A DNA stretch of 64,000 nt from CAVTUU01 sp045804965 (GCA_045804965.1 JBJMMD010000008.1:55809-119808); one strand, 5' to 3'. Numbered from the stretch's first letter, positions 44,138 to 52,640 are shown. Notes: generated from the sequence alone by a model not told the origin. Translations and numbers: made by a program.

Positions 44138-45412
44138 TTAAAGCACCTTGTTCGCAGCCTCGGCTGCCTTCGTGCAGATCTCCTCGGCCGGGATGTTGCC
44201 ACCCCATCCGTCGATCACGACCTTCTGAATCTCGATTTGCCACTCAAAACCAACCTTGGGGTCGGGCACAAACTGACTGTATCCCACCGCATCGATGAAG
44301 ACTTGCAGGTTCATATCCGGGTTGGCATCGAGCCAAGGTTTCTGGAGGTCCGGATACGCCGGGATAGTTGCGCCCGACTCACCGAGGATCGTCTCGGCCT
44401 CTTCACCGGCCAGGAACTTCACCAACTCCAGCGCTGCGCCCGGGTTCTTACCGCCCGCCCAGATCACGTTCGCCAGGCCATGGATCGCGGTTGCCCGCTG
44501 CTTGCCCTTCGGCAGCGGCGCCACGTCGATCTTTGCATCGGCCGCGCCGTAGGTACCGGCCCGGAACGAGCCCCCGGTCATCATGGCCACCTGACCGGCC
44601 GGGAAGAGCGTATCTGCCACCGGATTCGATTGCTGGACGGCGATCGATGGCGTCAACTCGTCCGTGAAGAACTTGGTCAGATAATCGAACGCTTCGCAGG
44701 CGGGAGTCTCGTTCACGAGGCATTTGGTGCGCTCGTCATTGAGCAAGCGCCCGCCGTTCTGCCAGATGAAGTTGTAATAGTTCTCCTGCCAGCTCGTCTG
44801 CTGGCCGGCACCCCAGATGCCTTTATCCTTGTCCGTCAGGCGCTCGGCGGCGGCGCGGAAGGTGTCCCAGGTCCAGGTGTCGTCCGGGTACTTCTCCCCG
44901 GCCGCGTCGAACAGGTCCTTGTTGAAAAAGAACGCAATCGTATCGAAATCGCGCGGCAGGCCGTATTGCTTGCCGTCGTATTGGTACATCTCCACCAGCG
45001 GAGCCGGGAATATGCTCGGGTCGATACCGCCGGTGCCGGTGATCGAGTCGATCGGCAGCAGGGCGCCCGCCGAGGCATAGACGGGCAGGCTGGCCGAGTT
45101 GATCCAGAAGACATCGAAGGCCTCGCCGCCGGCCACCGCTGTTTGCAGCTTCGTCCAGTAATCTGCCCACGGCACAATCTGCGGTTCGACCGTGATCTTC
45201 GGGAAGTGGGTCTTGAAGGCGTCGATATGGGCCTTGACCGCCTTCTCCTGGGCCGAATCCCAGAACCCGTAGGTGATGGTCGCTTCCTCCCCGGCGTACG
45301 GGGTGGCCGGAGCAGCCCAGATGCGCGGAGCGCCGGTTAGCGCGACCGCCGATGCGGCGCCTCCCGCGACGAGTGACCGGCGCGAGAGCCGGACCTTGCT
45401 CGTGACGTCCAT
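44138..45412 (-). CDS. Extracellular solute-binding protein (sugar)
   Basis: 424 residues. A Tat-like signal (RLSRRSLVAGGAASAVALTGAPRIWAAP) is followed by a type-1 family binding protein: EEATITYGFWDSAQEKAVKAHIDAFKTHFPKITVEPQIVPWADYWTKLQTAVAGGEAFDVFWINSASLPVYASAGALLPID, then WGAGQQTSWQENYYNFIWQNGG and the hinge region FLAGEEAETILGESGATIPAY. GAAGGAGAG lies before the ATG. First gene of the importer operon; the required ATPase is not in the window and is probably a shared MsmK-type protein. Confidence 0.9.
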   Translation of the reverse strand: MDVTSKVRLSRRSLVAGGAASAVALTGAPRIWAAPATPYAGEEATITYGFWDSAQEKAVKAHIDAFKTHFPKITVEPQIVPWADYWTKLQTAVAGGEAFDVFWINSASLPVYASAGALLPIDSITGTGGIDPSIFPAPLVEMYQYDGKQYGLPRDFDTIAFFFNKDLFDAAGEKYPDDTWTWDTFRAAAERLTDKDKGIWGAGQQTSWQENYYNFIWQNGGRLLNDERTKCLVNETPACEAFDYLTKFFTDELTPSIAVQQSNPVADTLFPAGQVAMMTGGSFRAGTYGAADAKIDVAPLPKGKQRATAIHGLANVIWAGGKNPGAALELVKFLAGEEAETILGESGATIPAYPDLQKPWLDANPDMNLQVFIDAVGYSQFVPDPKVGFEWQIEIQKVVIDGWGGNIPAEEICTKAAEAANKVL

Positions 45413-45663
45413 GCCTCTCTCCTTCTAATCCTGGGGAAGCCCCTCTGGCCATCCGGCGCCGGAACCGGCGCAGCTTCCGTGCCACGCTCCGCACTTGCGT
45501 CATCTCCGACCTGCAAGCGCCGCGGCAACCTCCTCGATTTCGACCAGATGGCGCCCGCACCTGTGAGACCTGTAACCCCAAGCATTGTGCAGCACCGGCT
45601 CCCCACTGTCCACGGCCGCCTGCCTCGATGCCCCATCATCTAACGCCTGCCGCCTGCCGCCTA
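45413..45663. other. Upstream region of the sugar importer
   Basis: No gene. The minus strand holds the importer's Shine-Dalgarno; no clear promoter is visible. A CTGCCGC-type repeat (45645-45661) lies at the right end. Confidence 0.4.
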
Positions 45664-45744
45664 GTCAAGGACGCCGTCCTCCTCTCCGACGACGAGATCG
45701 GGATTGCCATCAAACTGATCATGGCCCGCGCCAAACAAGTCGTC
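45664..45744 (+). pseudogene. Threonine dehydratase fragment
   Basis: Twenty-seven codons without start or stop encode a piece (VLLSDDEIGIAIKLI, MARAKQVV) homologous to residues 273-299 of the dehydratase at 40966. Nucleotide identity is high in the second half, lower in the first. It is bordered by a CTGCCGC repeat and the HNH gene. It is the remains of a deleted or recombined paralogue. Confidence 0.8.
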
Positions 45745-45766
45745 AGATTCGGTGCCCGATGTCGGC

Positions 45767-46738
45767 CTACGCGACTCCTGTAAGTGGAGGCTGGCGAGGT
45801 ATCGACGGCTCTCGGATGAAGTGGATTGGGAAGATGAGCTTCTCCTTCAGCCCGTTTGGATACCAATATTCCAAATCATTGCGATTGAACTCCGCGTGGG
45901 TCGCATGAATTATCCGGTGATGGTTGGGGCAAAGAACGACCATGTTGCTGCTTATGTCGGGACCGCCTTCACTGAGGTATTGAATGTGATGTGACTCGGC
46001 GAACGGAATCCCATAGTTCGGTTTAAAGTCGTGACCGCAAACCTGACAACGATGGTGATAGAAGAATTTCAGACCTTCCGCCAAAGATTCATTTCGGTCG
46101 TAAACCGCCCTTGACTCTTGAATCTGACCCCTTTCGTTTACCTCAACAATGTGATCATGATTGAAGATCGCATCAAGCAAAAGATCTGATCCAAACCTAT
46201 CCACCAAACGGGGGATTGGAACATGTTGAAGCATCGGATATGGCACCCGTGCGAGATCCCCTTGGATAAGGGGAAGTATCTTCGCTTCGTCTACAGGCTC
46301 AATCTTCATCGGATTCGTCATACCGCTATAGTCACGAGACAAGTTCAATTCGTTCAAGCTAAATGGAATGGTAGGAACCGTAGCTGAGCCGTACACGATC
46401 CAGGGCCATACTTTCCCAGCGTTTGGCCAGTGAAACCGGCTGATAGTTCCGTCGTAATCTCGCTCGATGCGCTGGAAAACAAGAGAGAAGTTGATTCGCC
46501 GATGAGATAGGCCGATGCTATCTGCGTCTGCTTTGACGAGTTGGAGGAGTAAAAGTTCTCCGGGCTGGAGAGGCGGATCCTTCGGACAATAAGGAATCGC
46601 AAACATCGACTTCTCGATGCATTCGTCGAGCTGCGAAAGTTGGACATTCAACCGTCGCATACTAAGCGCACCGCTTCCGCAATTGCTCTCGTCTCCAGCA
46701 ATCGCTGCTACTAACTCTCTCCAGCATGATACTCTCAC
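45767..46738 (-). CDS. HNH endonuclease-domain protein
   Basis: 323 residues. The C-terminal HNH domain is CQVCGHDFKPNYGIPFAESHHIQYLSEGGPDISSNMVVLCPNHHRIIH, with CxxC and CPNHH zinc sites and the catalytic His-His-Ile pair. The N-terminal 200 residues (ELLLLQLVKADADSI, then PNAGKVWPWIVYGSATVPTIPFSL) resemble DNA-binding regions of restriction-type enzymes but no named domain is evident. The gene looks clearly more AT-rich than its neighbours, so it was probably acquired. GTG 46738 or ATG 46660 are both possible starts. Likely a stand-alone defence nuclease. Confidence 0.82.
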   Translation of the reverse strand: MRVSCWRELVAAIAGDESNCGSGALSMRRLNVQLSQLDECIEKSMFAIPYCPKDPPLQPGELLLLQLVKADADSIGLSHRRINFSLVFQRIERDYDGTISRFHWPNAGKVWPWIVYGSATVPTIPFSLNELNLSRDYSGMTNPMKIEPVDEAKILPLIQGDLARVPYPMLQHVPIPRLVDRFGSDLLLDAIFNHDHIVEVNERGQIQESRAVYDRNESLAEGLKFFYHHRCQVCGHDFKPNYGIPFAESHHIQYLSEGGPDISSNMVVLCPNHHRIIHATHAEFNRNDLEYWYPNGLKEKLIFPIHFIREPSIPRQPPLTGVA

Positions 46739-46789
46739 TGAAAATAACTCGGAGAAAATGGAGACCTTCCCCAGACCACCCCTCCCATC

Positions 46790-47021
46790 CGCACACTACC
46801 CATTCTCCCACCCCGATCAACCGATATGGCTACAAGTCCGATACCAAGCGCCTGAGGGACTTGTTGCCCAACGGGCAATTGCTCTTGGCCGGACCGCGGC
46901 GTACTGTGGTACTCGGATTGAACGCCCACTGGTGTCCTAGGTCCGGTGGGGTCAACCGTCACTCGTCCCAGGTCCCAGGGCGGGTGACCGCACTCGTTCC
47001 TTCTTATCAACGGAGGGGCCT
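46790..47021 (+). ncRNA. Conserved structured leader, copy 1
   Basis: About 230 bases homologous to 48175-48406. Hairpin P1 is TTGCCC-AAC-GGGCAA (46864-46878). P2 (46914-46958) pairs CGG/CCG, TTGA/TCAA and CCCACTGG/CCGGTGGG around a loop with CCTAGGT. P3 (46971-46989) is GGTCCC / GGGTGACC. The Shine-Dalgarno GGAGGGG follows at 47012. See copy 2 for compensatory differences. Confidence 0.6.
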
Positions 47022-47525
47022 ATGCAAAAGCAATGGGAAGGATCGGTGCACATCGATGCACCGGTCGGCCAAGTCTTCCCATACGTGGCCGACTTCTATC
47101 GACACCCCGAATGGGATCGCGTCATCCTCAGCGTCGAGAAGACGAAAGAAGGAGACAGCAGTGGAGCAGGCGCCGAATGGAAGGTGTATGAGACCTGCGA
47201 ACTCTTCAGTCTCGGCCCTCCCGGAGCGCATGTAAAACAGGGAACCGGGCTCGCCAAACGCGTCGTCAAAGAGGTCGTCCCGAACAAGATGGTCGCCTGG
47301 CACACGCACCCAATTCCGCAGCTCGGCGTCAGCACGGACTACCTCGTCCGGATCGAACCGGACGGCGACGGCACCAAAGTCACGCAGCAGGTCACGGTCA
47401 ATCTTCCCGGCGTTGTCGATAAGGTGGCGCGACTGGTGGCGAAGAACCTCGATTCGAATCTCCGGCAGCACCGGCCGCAAAGCCTGCAGCGACTCGAAAC
47501 CCTGGTCACCCGCGAGACGCACTAG
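47022..47525 (+). CDS. SRPBCC-family protein (cyclase/dehydrase-like), copy 1
   Basis: 167 residues, START/Bet v1-like fold: EGSVHIDAPVGQVFPYVADFYRHPEWDRVILSVEK, then AEWKVYETCELFSL and GTKVTQQVTVNL near the end. Its paralogue at 48407 is closely similar over the full length. It is preceded by the structured leader and followed by a strong terminator, so it forms its own transcription unit. Fold binds hydrophobic ligands; substrate unknown. Confidence 0.85.
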   Translation: MQKQWEGSVHIDAPVGQVFPYVADFYRHPEWDRVILSVEKTKEGDSSGAGAEWKVYETCELFSLGPPGAHVKQGTGLAKRVVKEVVPNKMVAWHTHPIPQLGVSTDYLVRIEPDGDGTKVTQQVTVNLPGVVDKVARLVAKNLDSNLRQHRPQSLQRLETLVTRETH

Positions 47526-47580
47526 GCATCAGGCGTCAGGCGGCAGACAAACCGAGCACTCATCTTTCATCATTCTTTCA

Positions 47581-47618
47581 CGGCGGGCGGCGCGATCTTG
47601 CGCCGCCCGCCGTCTTTT
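47581..47618 (+). terminator. Intrinsic terminator of SRPBCC copy 1
   Basis: CGGCGGGCGGCGC / GCGCCGCCCGCCG forms a 13-bp perfect stem with loop GATCTT, followed by TCTTTTCG. Very strong. Confidence 0.85.
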
Positions 47619-47629
47619 CGTCATCTTGA

Positions 47630-48174
47630 GCACCACCAACCGTCATCCTGAGTAGTCTATCCGGGCGTCGTTGCCCTGTTGGATACGATTCCGGTCGTCA
47701 GCCCTGCAAGGGCTTCGTTGCTCGTAGCCCGGGCCTTTCAGCCCCGGGCGCGGCAACGCGACAACGAGGTCCGCACAGAGTACTAAGCGAAGTCGAAGGA
47801 TCGAGGTCTCCGGCAGGACGCACTTCGACGGGCCTAGATTCCTCGACAAGCTCGGAATGACGGTGGAAGGGCTCGGCATGACAATGAATTTCTACGCACC
47901 TTCGGCGCGTGTCCGGGCACGAAGATGGCCCTTCCCGCTGAACTTAATAAGCCGGCTCAAGACCGGCTGAAGTCCGGCTGAGAACGAGGGCGGCAGGCAG
48001 GCGGCTTGAGCCGGCTTCCGCTCCTGAGACCGGGAATTGATTCCCGCTCGGAACCGACTGCGGACGATCCACGGAGCGCAACCTATTGCCTCGTCATCGT
48101 GAGCGGCCCCACCCTTTCGTCCTGAGCGTATCCTCCGGCGTCGCCGCGTATCTCTAAGCATCCTACCTCCTATA
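47630..48174. repeat. Mixed family A and B repeats
   Basis: Family B cores at 47641-47655 and around 47785-47800, and family A modules (CAGCCCTGCAAGGGCTTCG, GTAGCCCGGGCCTTTCAGCCCCGGGC) at 47700-47755. A degraded family A copy with GCCGGCT blocks covers 47880-48060, and a partial family B copy lies near 48090-48130. No gene. Confidence 0.55.
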
Positions 48175-48406
48175 TCCACACCACCCATCCTCCCACCCCG
48201 ATCAACCAAAATGGCTACGTGACCGATACCTTCGATTTAATGACGTGCTTCCCGACGGGGAGTTCCGCAACACCGCCCCGGCACGTACGCTGGTCCTCGG
48301 ATTGCACGCGGGGCGGCAGCCTAGGTGCCGGCAATGCGTCAACCGTCACTCGTTCATGGTCCCAGAATGGGTGACCGCACTGCTTGCTTGAATCGGAGAG
48401 AAGCAC
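48175..48406 (+). ncRNA. Conserved structured leader, copy 2
   Basis: P1 is CTTCCC-GAC-GGGGAG (48248-48262): compared with copy 1 a C-G pair became U-A and a U-G pair became G-C. P2 (48298-48345) is CGG(a)TTG(c)ACGC...CGGCA-loop-TGCCG...GCGTCAACCG, with loop CCTAGG retained although the stem sequence changed completely. P3 (48358-48376) is GGTCCC / GGGTGACC. The Shine-Dalgarno GGAGAG follows at 48395-48400. Confidence 0.6.
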
Positions 48407-48913
48407 ATGGAAAAGCATTGGGAAGGGTCAGTCCATATCGATGCGCCAGTCGACCAAGTCTTCCCCTACCTGGCCGACTTCACCCGTCATCCCGAGTGGG
48501 ATCAGTCGACGCTTAAGGTCGAGAAGTTGACCGAGGGGGACGACACCGGCGTCGGCGCCGAGTGGAAGATCTACGAAGCCTTCGATCTCTTCGGCATCGG
48601 TCGCCGGGAAACGAAGCCCAAGCTCGGCACCGGGCTGGTCAAACGCGTCGTCCGCGACGTCGTGCCGAACCACAAGGTCGAGTGGCACGCGCAACCGATT
48701 CCCCGCATCGGCGTCACCGCCGATTATCTCTTCCAGGTGGAGGAGGAGGACGGCGGCACGAAAGTGACCCAACAGGTCACCTTCAACGTTCACGGGGTGC
48801 TCGACGCCGCCACGCGCGTCCTCACCAAGAATCTTGACAAGAATATTCGCCAAATCTGGCCGCAGAACCTGCAACAACTCGAATCGGTCGTCACCCAGGC
48901 AAAATCGGCGTAG
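48407..48913 (+). CDS. SRPBCC-family protein (cyclase/dehydrase-like), copy 2
   Basis: 168 residues. EGSVHIDAPVDQVFPYLADFTRHPEWDQ, AEWKIYEAFDLFGI, GTGLVKRVVRDVVPN and GTKVTQQVTFNVHGVLD match copy 1. The two genes and their leaders derive from one duplication; the leaders are about as well conserved as the genes, which argues for function. Its own terminator follows. Confidence 0.85.
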   Translation: MEKHWEGSVHIDAPVDQVFPYLADFTRHPEWDQSTLKVEKLTEGDDTGVGAEWKIYEAFDLFGIGRRETKPKLGTGLVKRVVRDVVPNHKVEWHAQPIPRIGVTADYLFQVEEEDGGTKVTQQVTFNVHGVLDAATRVLTKNLDKNIRQIWPQNLQQLESVVTQAKSA

Positions 48914-48935
48914 ACGACCGCCTTCATACTGCCAG

Positions 48936-48971
48936 CGGCCGATGCTCTCAAGCGTCGGCCGTTTCCTTTTC
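48936..48971 (+). terminator. Intrinsic terminator of SRPBCC copy 2
   Basis: CGGCCGATGC / GCGTCGGCCG is a 10-bp stem with one G-U pair and loop TCTCAA, followed by TTTCCTTTTC. Confidence 0.8.
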
Positions 48972-49029
48972 TGGCCAAACGACAGACGCATCTCCATCGT
49001 CGGCGCCCAGCCCGCGCCGCCCGCCGTCT

Positions 49030-49120
49030 TATAGCTGCGAACTATGCGCGGCTGCGCCGCGAGCCCGAGGCTAGAAGGCCGCGGCGGTCCGGCCAGCCGC
49101 GTGGAGTCAGGAGCCCCCGC
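49030..49120. repeat. Family A repeat
   Basis: TGCGCGGCTGCGCCGCGAGCCC, then GAGGCTAGAAGGCC and GGTCCGGCC, 220 bases before the helicase start. Short copy. Confidence 0.5.
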
Positions 49121-49140
49121 TCGTCCGAACGTTCAACCTG

Positions 49141-49342
49141 GTATACTGGTATGCGAAAAGCCGCATTTGTGCCTGCACAGGCTCCCTTGGTTTCTCCCAG
49201 TTCGGTTAACGGCACCAGAAATGCGGATTTGCGTAACACTGCTCCATGCGGAGCATGGGTTTGCGCTGTGCGTCGTTTCGCGGTCCATGGGCCTTGAGAC
49301 CTTTCACGACGCGCGGCGAACGTGAATTGAGGATAGGACATC
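49141..49342 (+). promoter_or_regulatory. Long structured 5' leader of the helicase gene
   Basis: CCGCATTT (49161-49168) and AAATGCGG (49219-49226) pair exactly over 8 bp. CTCC-ATGC-GGAG (49242-49253) is a second small hairpin. GTATACT at 49141 may be part of the promoter. A Shine-Dalgarno (GAGGATAGG) precedes the ATG at 49343. Long leaders are common for cold-inducible DEAD-box genes. Confidence 0.4.
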
Positions 49343-51361
49343 ATGGTATCAATGGACGACGCCCGCGAGGCGGGCACGAACACGCCCGGGAGCGATGCTT
49401 CCGGCACTGAATCTTGGTCCGGCGAGGAGCGTCAGCATGACGTCGCCGTGACCGAGCAAACACTTCCCCCCAACGACCAGAACCGTCGGGATCAATCCGT
49501 GATCGCGGGTGGCGCGAACGCGCCCGCGGCCGACGAGGACTTCGTGCCGAGCTTCGAAGACCTGGGGCTCAGCGGCGCGCTGCTCAAGAGCGTCCGCGAT
49601 GTCGGCTACGAAGAGCCGACGCCGATTCAAGTCAAAGTGATTCCGGTGCTGCTCGAAGGCGCGGATGTGATCGCACAGGCGCAGACCGGTTCCGGCAAGA
49701 CCGCGGCCTTTGGTATGCCGATCATCGAATCGATCGATCCGCGCAACCGCAAAGTGCAGGCGCTGATCCTGTGTCCGACACGCGAGCTGGCGGTCCAGGT
49801 CGCCGAGGCGCTGCATAAATACGGCCGGCACAAGGATGTCGAGACACTGCCGATCTACGGTGGCCAGCCATATGAGCGCCAATTTCGCGGTCTGCAGCGC
49901 GGTCCGCAGATCGTGGTCGGCACGCCCGGCCGGGTCATGGACCACATGCGCCGCAACACGTTGAATCTCGAGGCGGCGAAGTTCTTCATTCTCGACGAAG
50001 CGGACGAAATGCTCGACATGGGCTTCGTCGAGGATATCGAGTGGATCCTCGAGCAGGTGCCGGAGGAACGGCAGACCGCCCTCTTCTCGGCCACGATGCC
50101 GCACCGGATCGTCCAGCTCGCCGGCAAATACATGAAGGATCCGGTCCAGATCACGGTTGTCGGCAAAGAGATGACCGTTCCCGAGACTGTGCAGACCTTC
50201 TATGAGGTGCCGCGCTCGCGCAAGGTCGACGCTCTCACCCGCATCATCGACGCCGAAACGCCGAGCTCGGCCATGATCTTCTGCCGGACCAAGCACGGCG
50301 TGGACGAGCTGGGGGAGGCGCTGCTGGCCCGCGGTTATCAGGTCGAAACGTTGCACGGCGATCTCTCGCAGACGCAACGTGACCGGGTCATGCGCCGCTT
50401 CCGCACCGGCCAGGCCGAGATCTTGATCGCGACCGATGTCGCGGCCCGCGGTCTCGACATCCCCGACGTCAGCCACGTCTTTAATTTCGACGTCCCGGAG
50501 AGCGCCGAAGGGTATGTCCACCGCATCGGCCGCACCGGCCGCGCGGGTAAGACCGGAGCCGCGGTCACGCTGGTGACGCCGAAAGAAACGCGCTGGCTCC
50601 GCCAGATCGAGCGCACGATCAAGGCGCGGATCGAGCCGCGTCGCCTGCCAACCATCGCCGACGTCGCCGAGCGGCGGCGGGAGGCGATGAAGGAGCAGAT
50701 CCTGAACGCGATGAAGCACGAGGAAGCGTACAGCCCGTACATCGAGACGATCGATGAGCTCGCCAGCGAGCGCGACGTCGCTGAGGTCGCCGCCGCGATC
50801 CTGAAGCTGTACGCGGACGAGACCGGGCGCGGCTCGACCGAGGACATGAAGGAAGATGATATCGCTACCTTCAGCTCGGCCGGGGTCAGCCGTGGCGAGA
50901 GCGGGATGACGCGGCTGTTCCTGAGCGTCGGCCGCAACCAGAACGTGCGCCCGCAGGATATCGTCGGCGCCATCGCCAACGAGGCGAATATCCCGGGCCG
51001 GAGCATCGGCGCGATCGATATCCTCGATGCTTACAGCTTCGTCGACATCCCGGCCGAATTCACCGACCGTGTAATCCTGGCGATTAAGGACAGCGGGATC
51101 AAGGGTCGCCCGGTCAACGCCGAAATCGCGCAACCCGGTGCCGGCAGGCCGTCTCGCGAAGACCGAGGCGGCTTCCGTCCGCCACGGCGGGATGATGGTC
51201 GCGGCCCGCGGTCCGACCGCGACCGCGGCGGCCCCGGATACCGTTCCGGCGGATTCTCCCGGCGTGATCGCGATCAGCAGCGCGGCCCGGCCACGTTCCG
51301 CGTCCGCCGCGACGACGGCGGCCGCGACCGGGGTCCGAGCCGCCCGGCGCGAGGGGAATAG
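49343..51361 (+). CDS. DEAD-box RNA helicase (DeaD/CsdA-like)
   Basis: 672 residues. An acidic low-complexity N-terminus (residues 1-65) is followed by the helicase core: Q motif PTPIQVKVIPVLL, Walker A AQTGSGKTAA, Ia PTRELAVQ, Ib TPGRV, DEAD box LDEADEMLDMGF, SAT, then ARGLDIPDVSHV and HRIGRTGRAGK. A DbpA-type RNA-binding domain lies near residues 510-590 (MTRLFLSVGRNQNVRPQDIVGAI, YSFVDIP), and the tail is RGG-rich. Acts in ribosome assembly and mRNA turnover, often under cold stress. A 727-residue antisense frame over it is a shadow. Confidence 0.93.
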   Translation: MVSMDDAREAGTNTPGSDASGTESWSGEERQHDVAVTEQTLPPNDQNRRDQSVIAGGANAPAADEDFVPSFEDLGLSGALLKSVRDVGYEEPTPIQVKVIPVLLEGADVIAQAQTGSGKTAAFGMPIIESIDPRNRKVQALILCPTRELAVQVAEALHKYGRHKDVETLPIYGGQPYERQFRGLQRGPQIVVGTPGRVMDHMRRNTLNLEAAKFFILDEADEMLDMGFVEDIEWILEQVPEERQTALFSATMPHRIVQLAGKYMKDPVQITVVGKEMTVPETVQTFYEVPRSRKVDALTRIIDAETPSSAMIFCRTKHGVDELGEALLARGYQVETLHGDLSQTQRDRVMRRFRTGQAEILIATDVAARGLDIPDVSHVFNFDVPESAEGYVHRIGRTGRAGKTGAAVTLVTPKETRWLRQIERTIKARIEPRRLPTIADVAERRREAMKEQILNAMKHEEAYSPYIETIDELASERDVAEVAAAILKLYADETGRGSTEDMKEDDIATFSSAGVSRGESGMTRLFLSVGRNQNVRPQDIVGAIANEANIPGRSIGAIDILDAYSFVDIPAEFTDRVILAIKDSGIKGRPVNAEIAQPGAGRPSREDRGGFRPPRRDDGRGPRSDRDRGGPGYRSGGFSRRDRDQQRGPATFRVRRDDGGRDRGPSRPARGE

Positions 51362-51443
51362 ATTCTCGGCCCCGATAGTTCCCAGGGTTAAATCCCCGGG
51401 GAATGGTCGGGAACGAATGGTCGGGAACGATGGACCGGCGCGA

Positions 51444-51962
51444 ATGAAGCGTTCGACACATCTGCTCATCGGGGCCGCGGCGGCGGCCCCAATTGCACTC
51501 ACGCTCGCGCCATTCCCGGCGGCCGGCTGCATTTGGTTTGGGGTCGCCGGCGGGGCGATGCCCGATTACCTCGATCTGCGTAGCGGCGCTCGCCGCGTGC
51601 TCAAACACCGAGGCGTTTCCCACAGCATCGTGATCGCCGGCCTCTGTTCCCTAACTGTGTTCGTCTTGCTCGATAGCGTCGGCCGGGCTGGCCTTGCCGC
51701 CATTTCGATCTCGCCGGCGCTCGCGAGCGCATGGTCGCTCGCCTTTGCCTGCGGGATGCTCTCCCACCTTGCCGCCGACGCGTGCACCGTCGGCGGCATT
51801 CAGCCGGCGCTCCCCTTCTTCCGCCGTCGCGTGTGGCTATTGCCCCGGCTCTTCCGTGGTCGCTCCGAGGGCGCGGTAAACGTCATCGGCCGCATCGCGG
51901 CTGTCCTGGTGCTGGGATTTGCCCTGGCGATCTATCTCTTGGCGGCAATGGCCGCGAAATAG
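51444..51962 (+). CDS. YdjM-type membrane-bound metal-dependent hydrolase
   Basis: 172 residues with four or five transmembrane helices. The motifs MPDYLDLRSGARRVLKHRGVSHSIVIAGL and CGMLSHLAADACTVGGIQPALPFF carry the HRGxxHS and SHLxxD metal-binding patterns of the YdjM family. It is 80 bases downstream of the helicase, possibly cotranscribed. The PAP2 gene converges with a gap of three bases. Confidence 0.85.
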   Translation: MKRSTHLLIGAAAAAPIALTLAPFPAAGCIWFGVAGGAMPDYLDLRSGARRVLKHRGVSHSIVIAGLCSLTVFVLLDSVGRAGLAAISISPALASAWSLAFACGMLSHLAADACTVGGIQPALPFFRRRVWLLPRLFRGRSEGAVNVIGRIAAVLVLGFALAIYLLAAMAAK

Positions 51963-51965
51963 AGC

Positions 51966-52532
51966 TCAGGCGAGATGGCAGCGACGCGCAAGTTGCAACG
52001 CGGGATCGACGATCGGGGTGAGCAGCGGCCGCATGTGATAGACGGTAACCGCCATGATCGAACCGACGATTGCCCCAAAGACCACGTCGCTCACATAGTG
52101 TTCGCCGGTGTAGACCCGGGAAAAGGCCATCAGTGCGGCAAGAACCAGCGCCACAATGCCCAGTCGCCGCGACGCATACAAGATCCCCACGGCCATGGCG
52201 AATCCGAATGTCGCGTGATCGCTCGGGAATGACGGGTCGTGCGACGGCGCAAGCAGCATCGTGGCATGGTGACCCTCGAAGGGGCGCGGGCGATCCCAGA
52301 GCCGGATGATGATTTGATTAATCGCCAGCGCGCTCGCAGCCGCAGCGCACGCCACGATCACGCGCCATTCTCGGCGATCCCGGTCGTCGCGACTTCCGGG
52401 CCAGAACCAAAGCGCCGCGAGCAGTGCGAGCAGCGCGATCGGCACGAGCTTGGAGAAGAGCTCGATCCCGTCGTCGACGCCATCGATTTTACCGGCCAAC
52501 CCATTGATCGCATGAAAGAGCGCCAGATCCAT
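51966..52532 (-). CDS. PAP2-family membrane phosphatase
   Basis: 188 residues, five or six transmembrane helices. The phosphatase motifs are present: C1 IIIRLWDRPRPFE (with a K replaced), C2 PSFPSDHATFGF and C3 SRVYTGEHYVSDVVFG with the nucleophilic histidine. Similar proteins dephosphorylate undecaprenyl diphosphate for wall recycling. Substrate assignment inferred. Confidence 0.87.
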   Translation of the reverse strand: MDLALFHAINGLAGKIDGVDDGIELFSKLVPIALLALLAALWFWPGSRDDRDRREWRVIVACAAAASALAINQIIIRLWDRPRPFEGHHATMLLAPSHDPSFPSDHATFGFAMAVGILYASRRLGIVALVLAALMAFSRVYTGEHYVSDVVFGAIVGSIMAVTVYHMRPLLTPIVDPALQLARRCHLA

Positions 52533-52640
52533 GCCTACCTCGTGTTCCCGCGGGGCGTAACAATTCCATCATCAGTGATGCATGGTAATTCGGCCACCGT
52601 CACTTAGTCGAGGTGATCAGATAGGAGGAAATCCCCGGAA

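Noticed and set aside
46735..47010. 91-residue minus-strand frame over leader copy 1, similar to one at 48215-48418
   Set aside because: Similarity is explained by homology of the leaders; frames are broken between copies and no ribosome site is present.
48180..48392. Plus-strand frame over leader copy 2 with residues such as VLGLHAG and VNRHSF, partly matched in copy 1
   Set aside because: No start codon in copy 2 and a one-base shift between the copies; paired changes favour RNA structure over protein.
49349..51532. 727-residue reading frame antisense to the helicase gene
   Set aside because: Mirror-image frame of a high-GC gene. No domain, Arg/Asp-rich composition, and the plus strand encodes a complete helicase.
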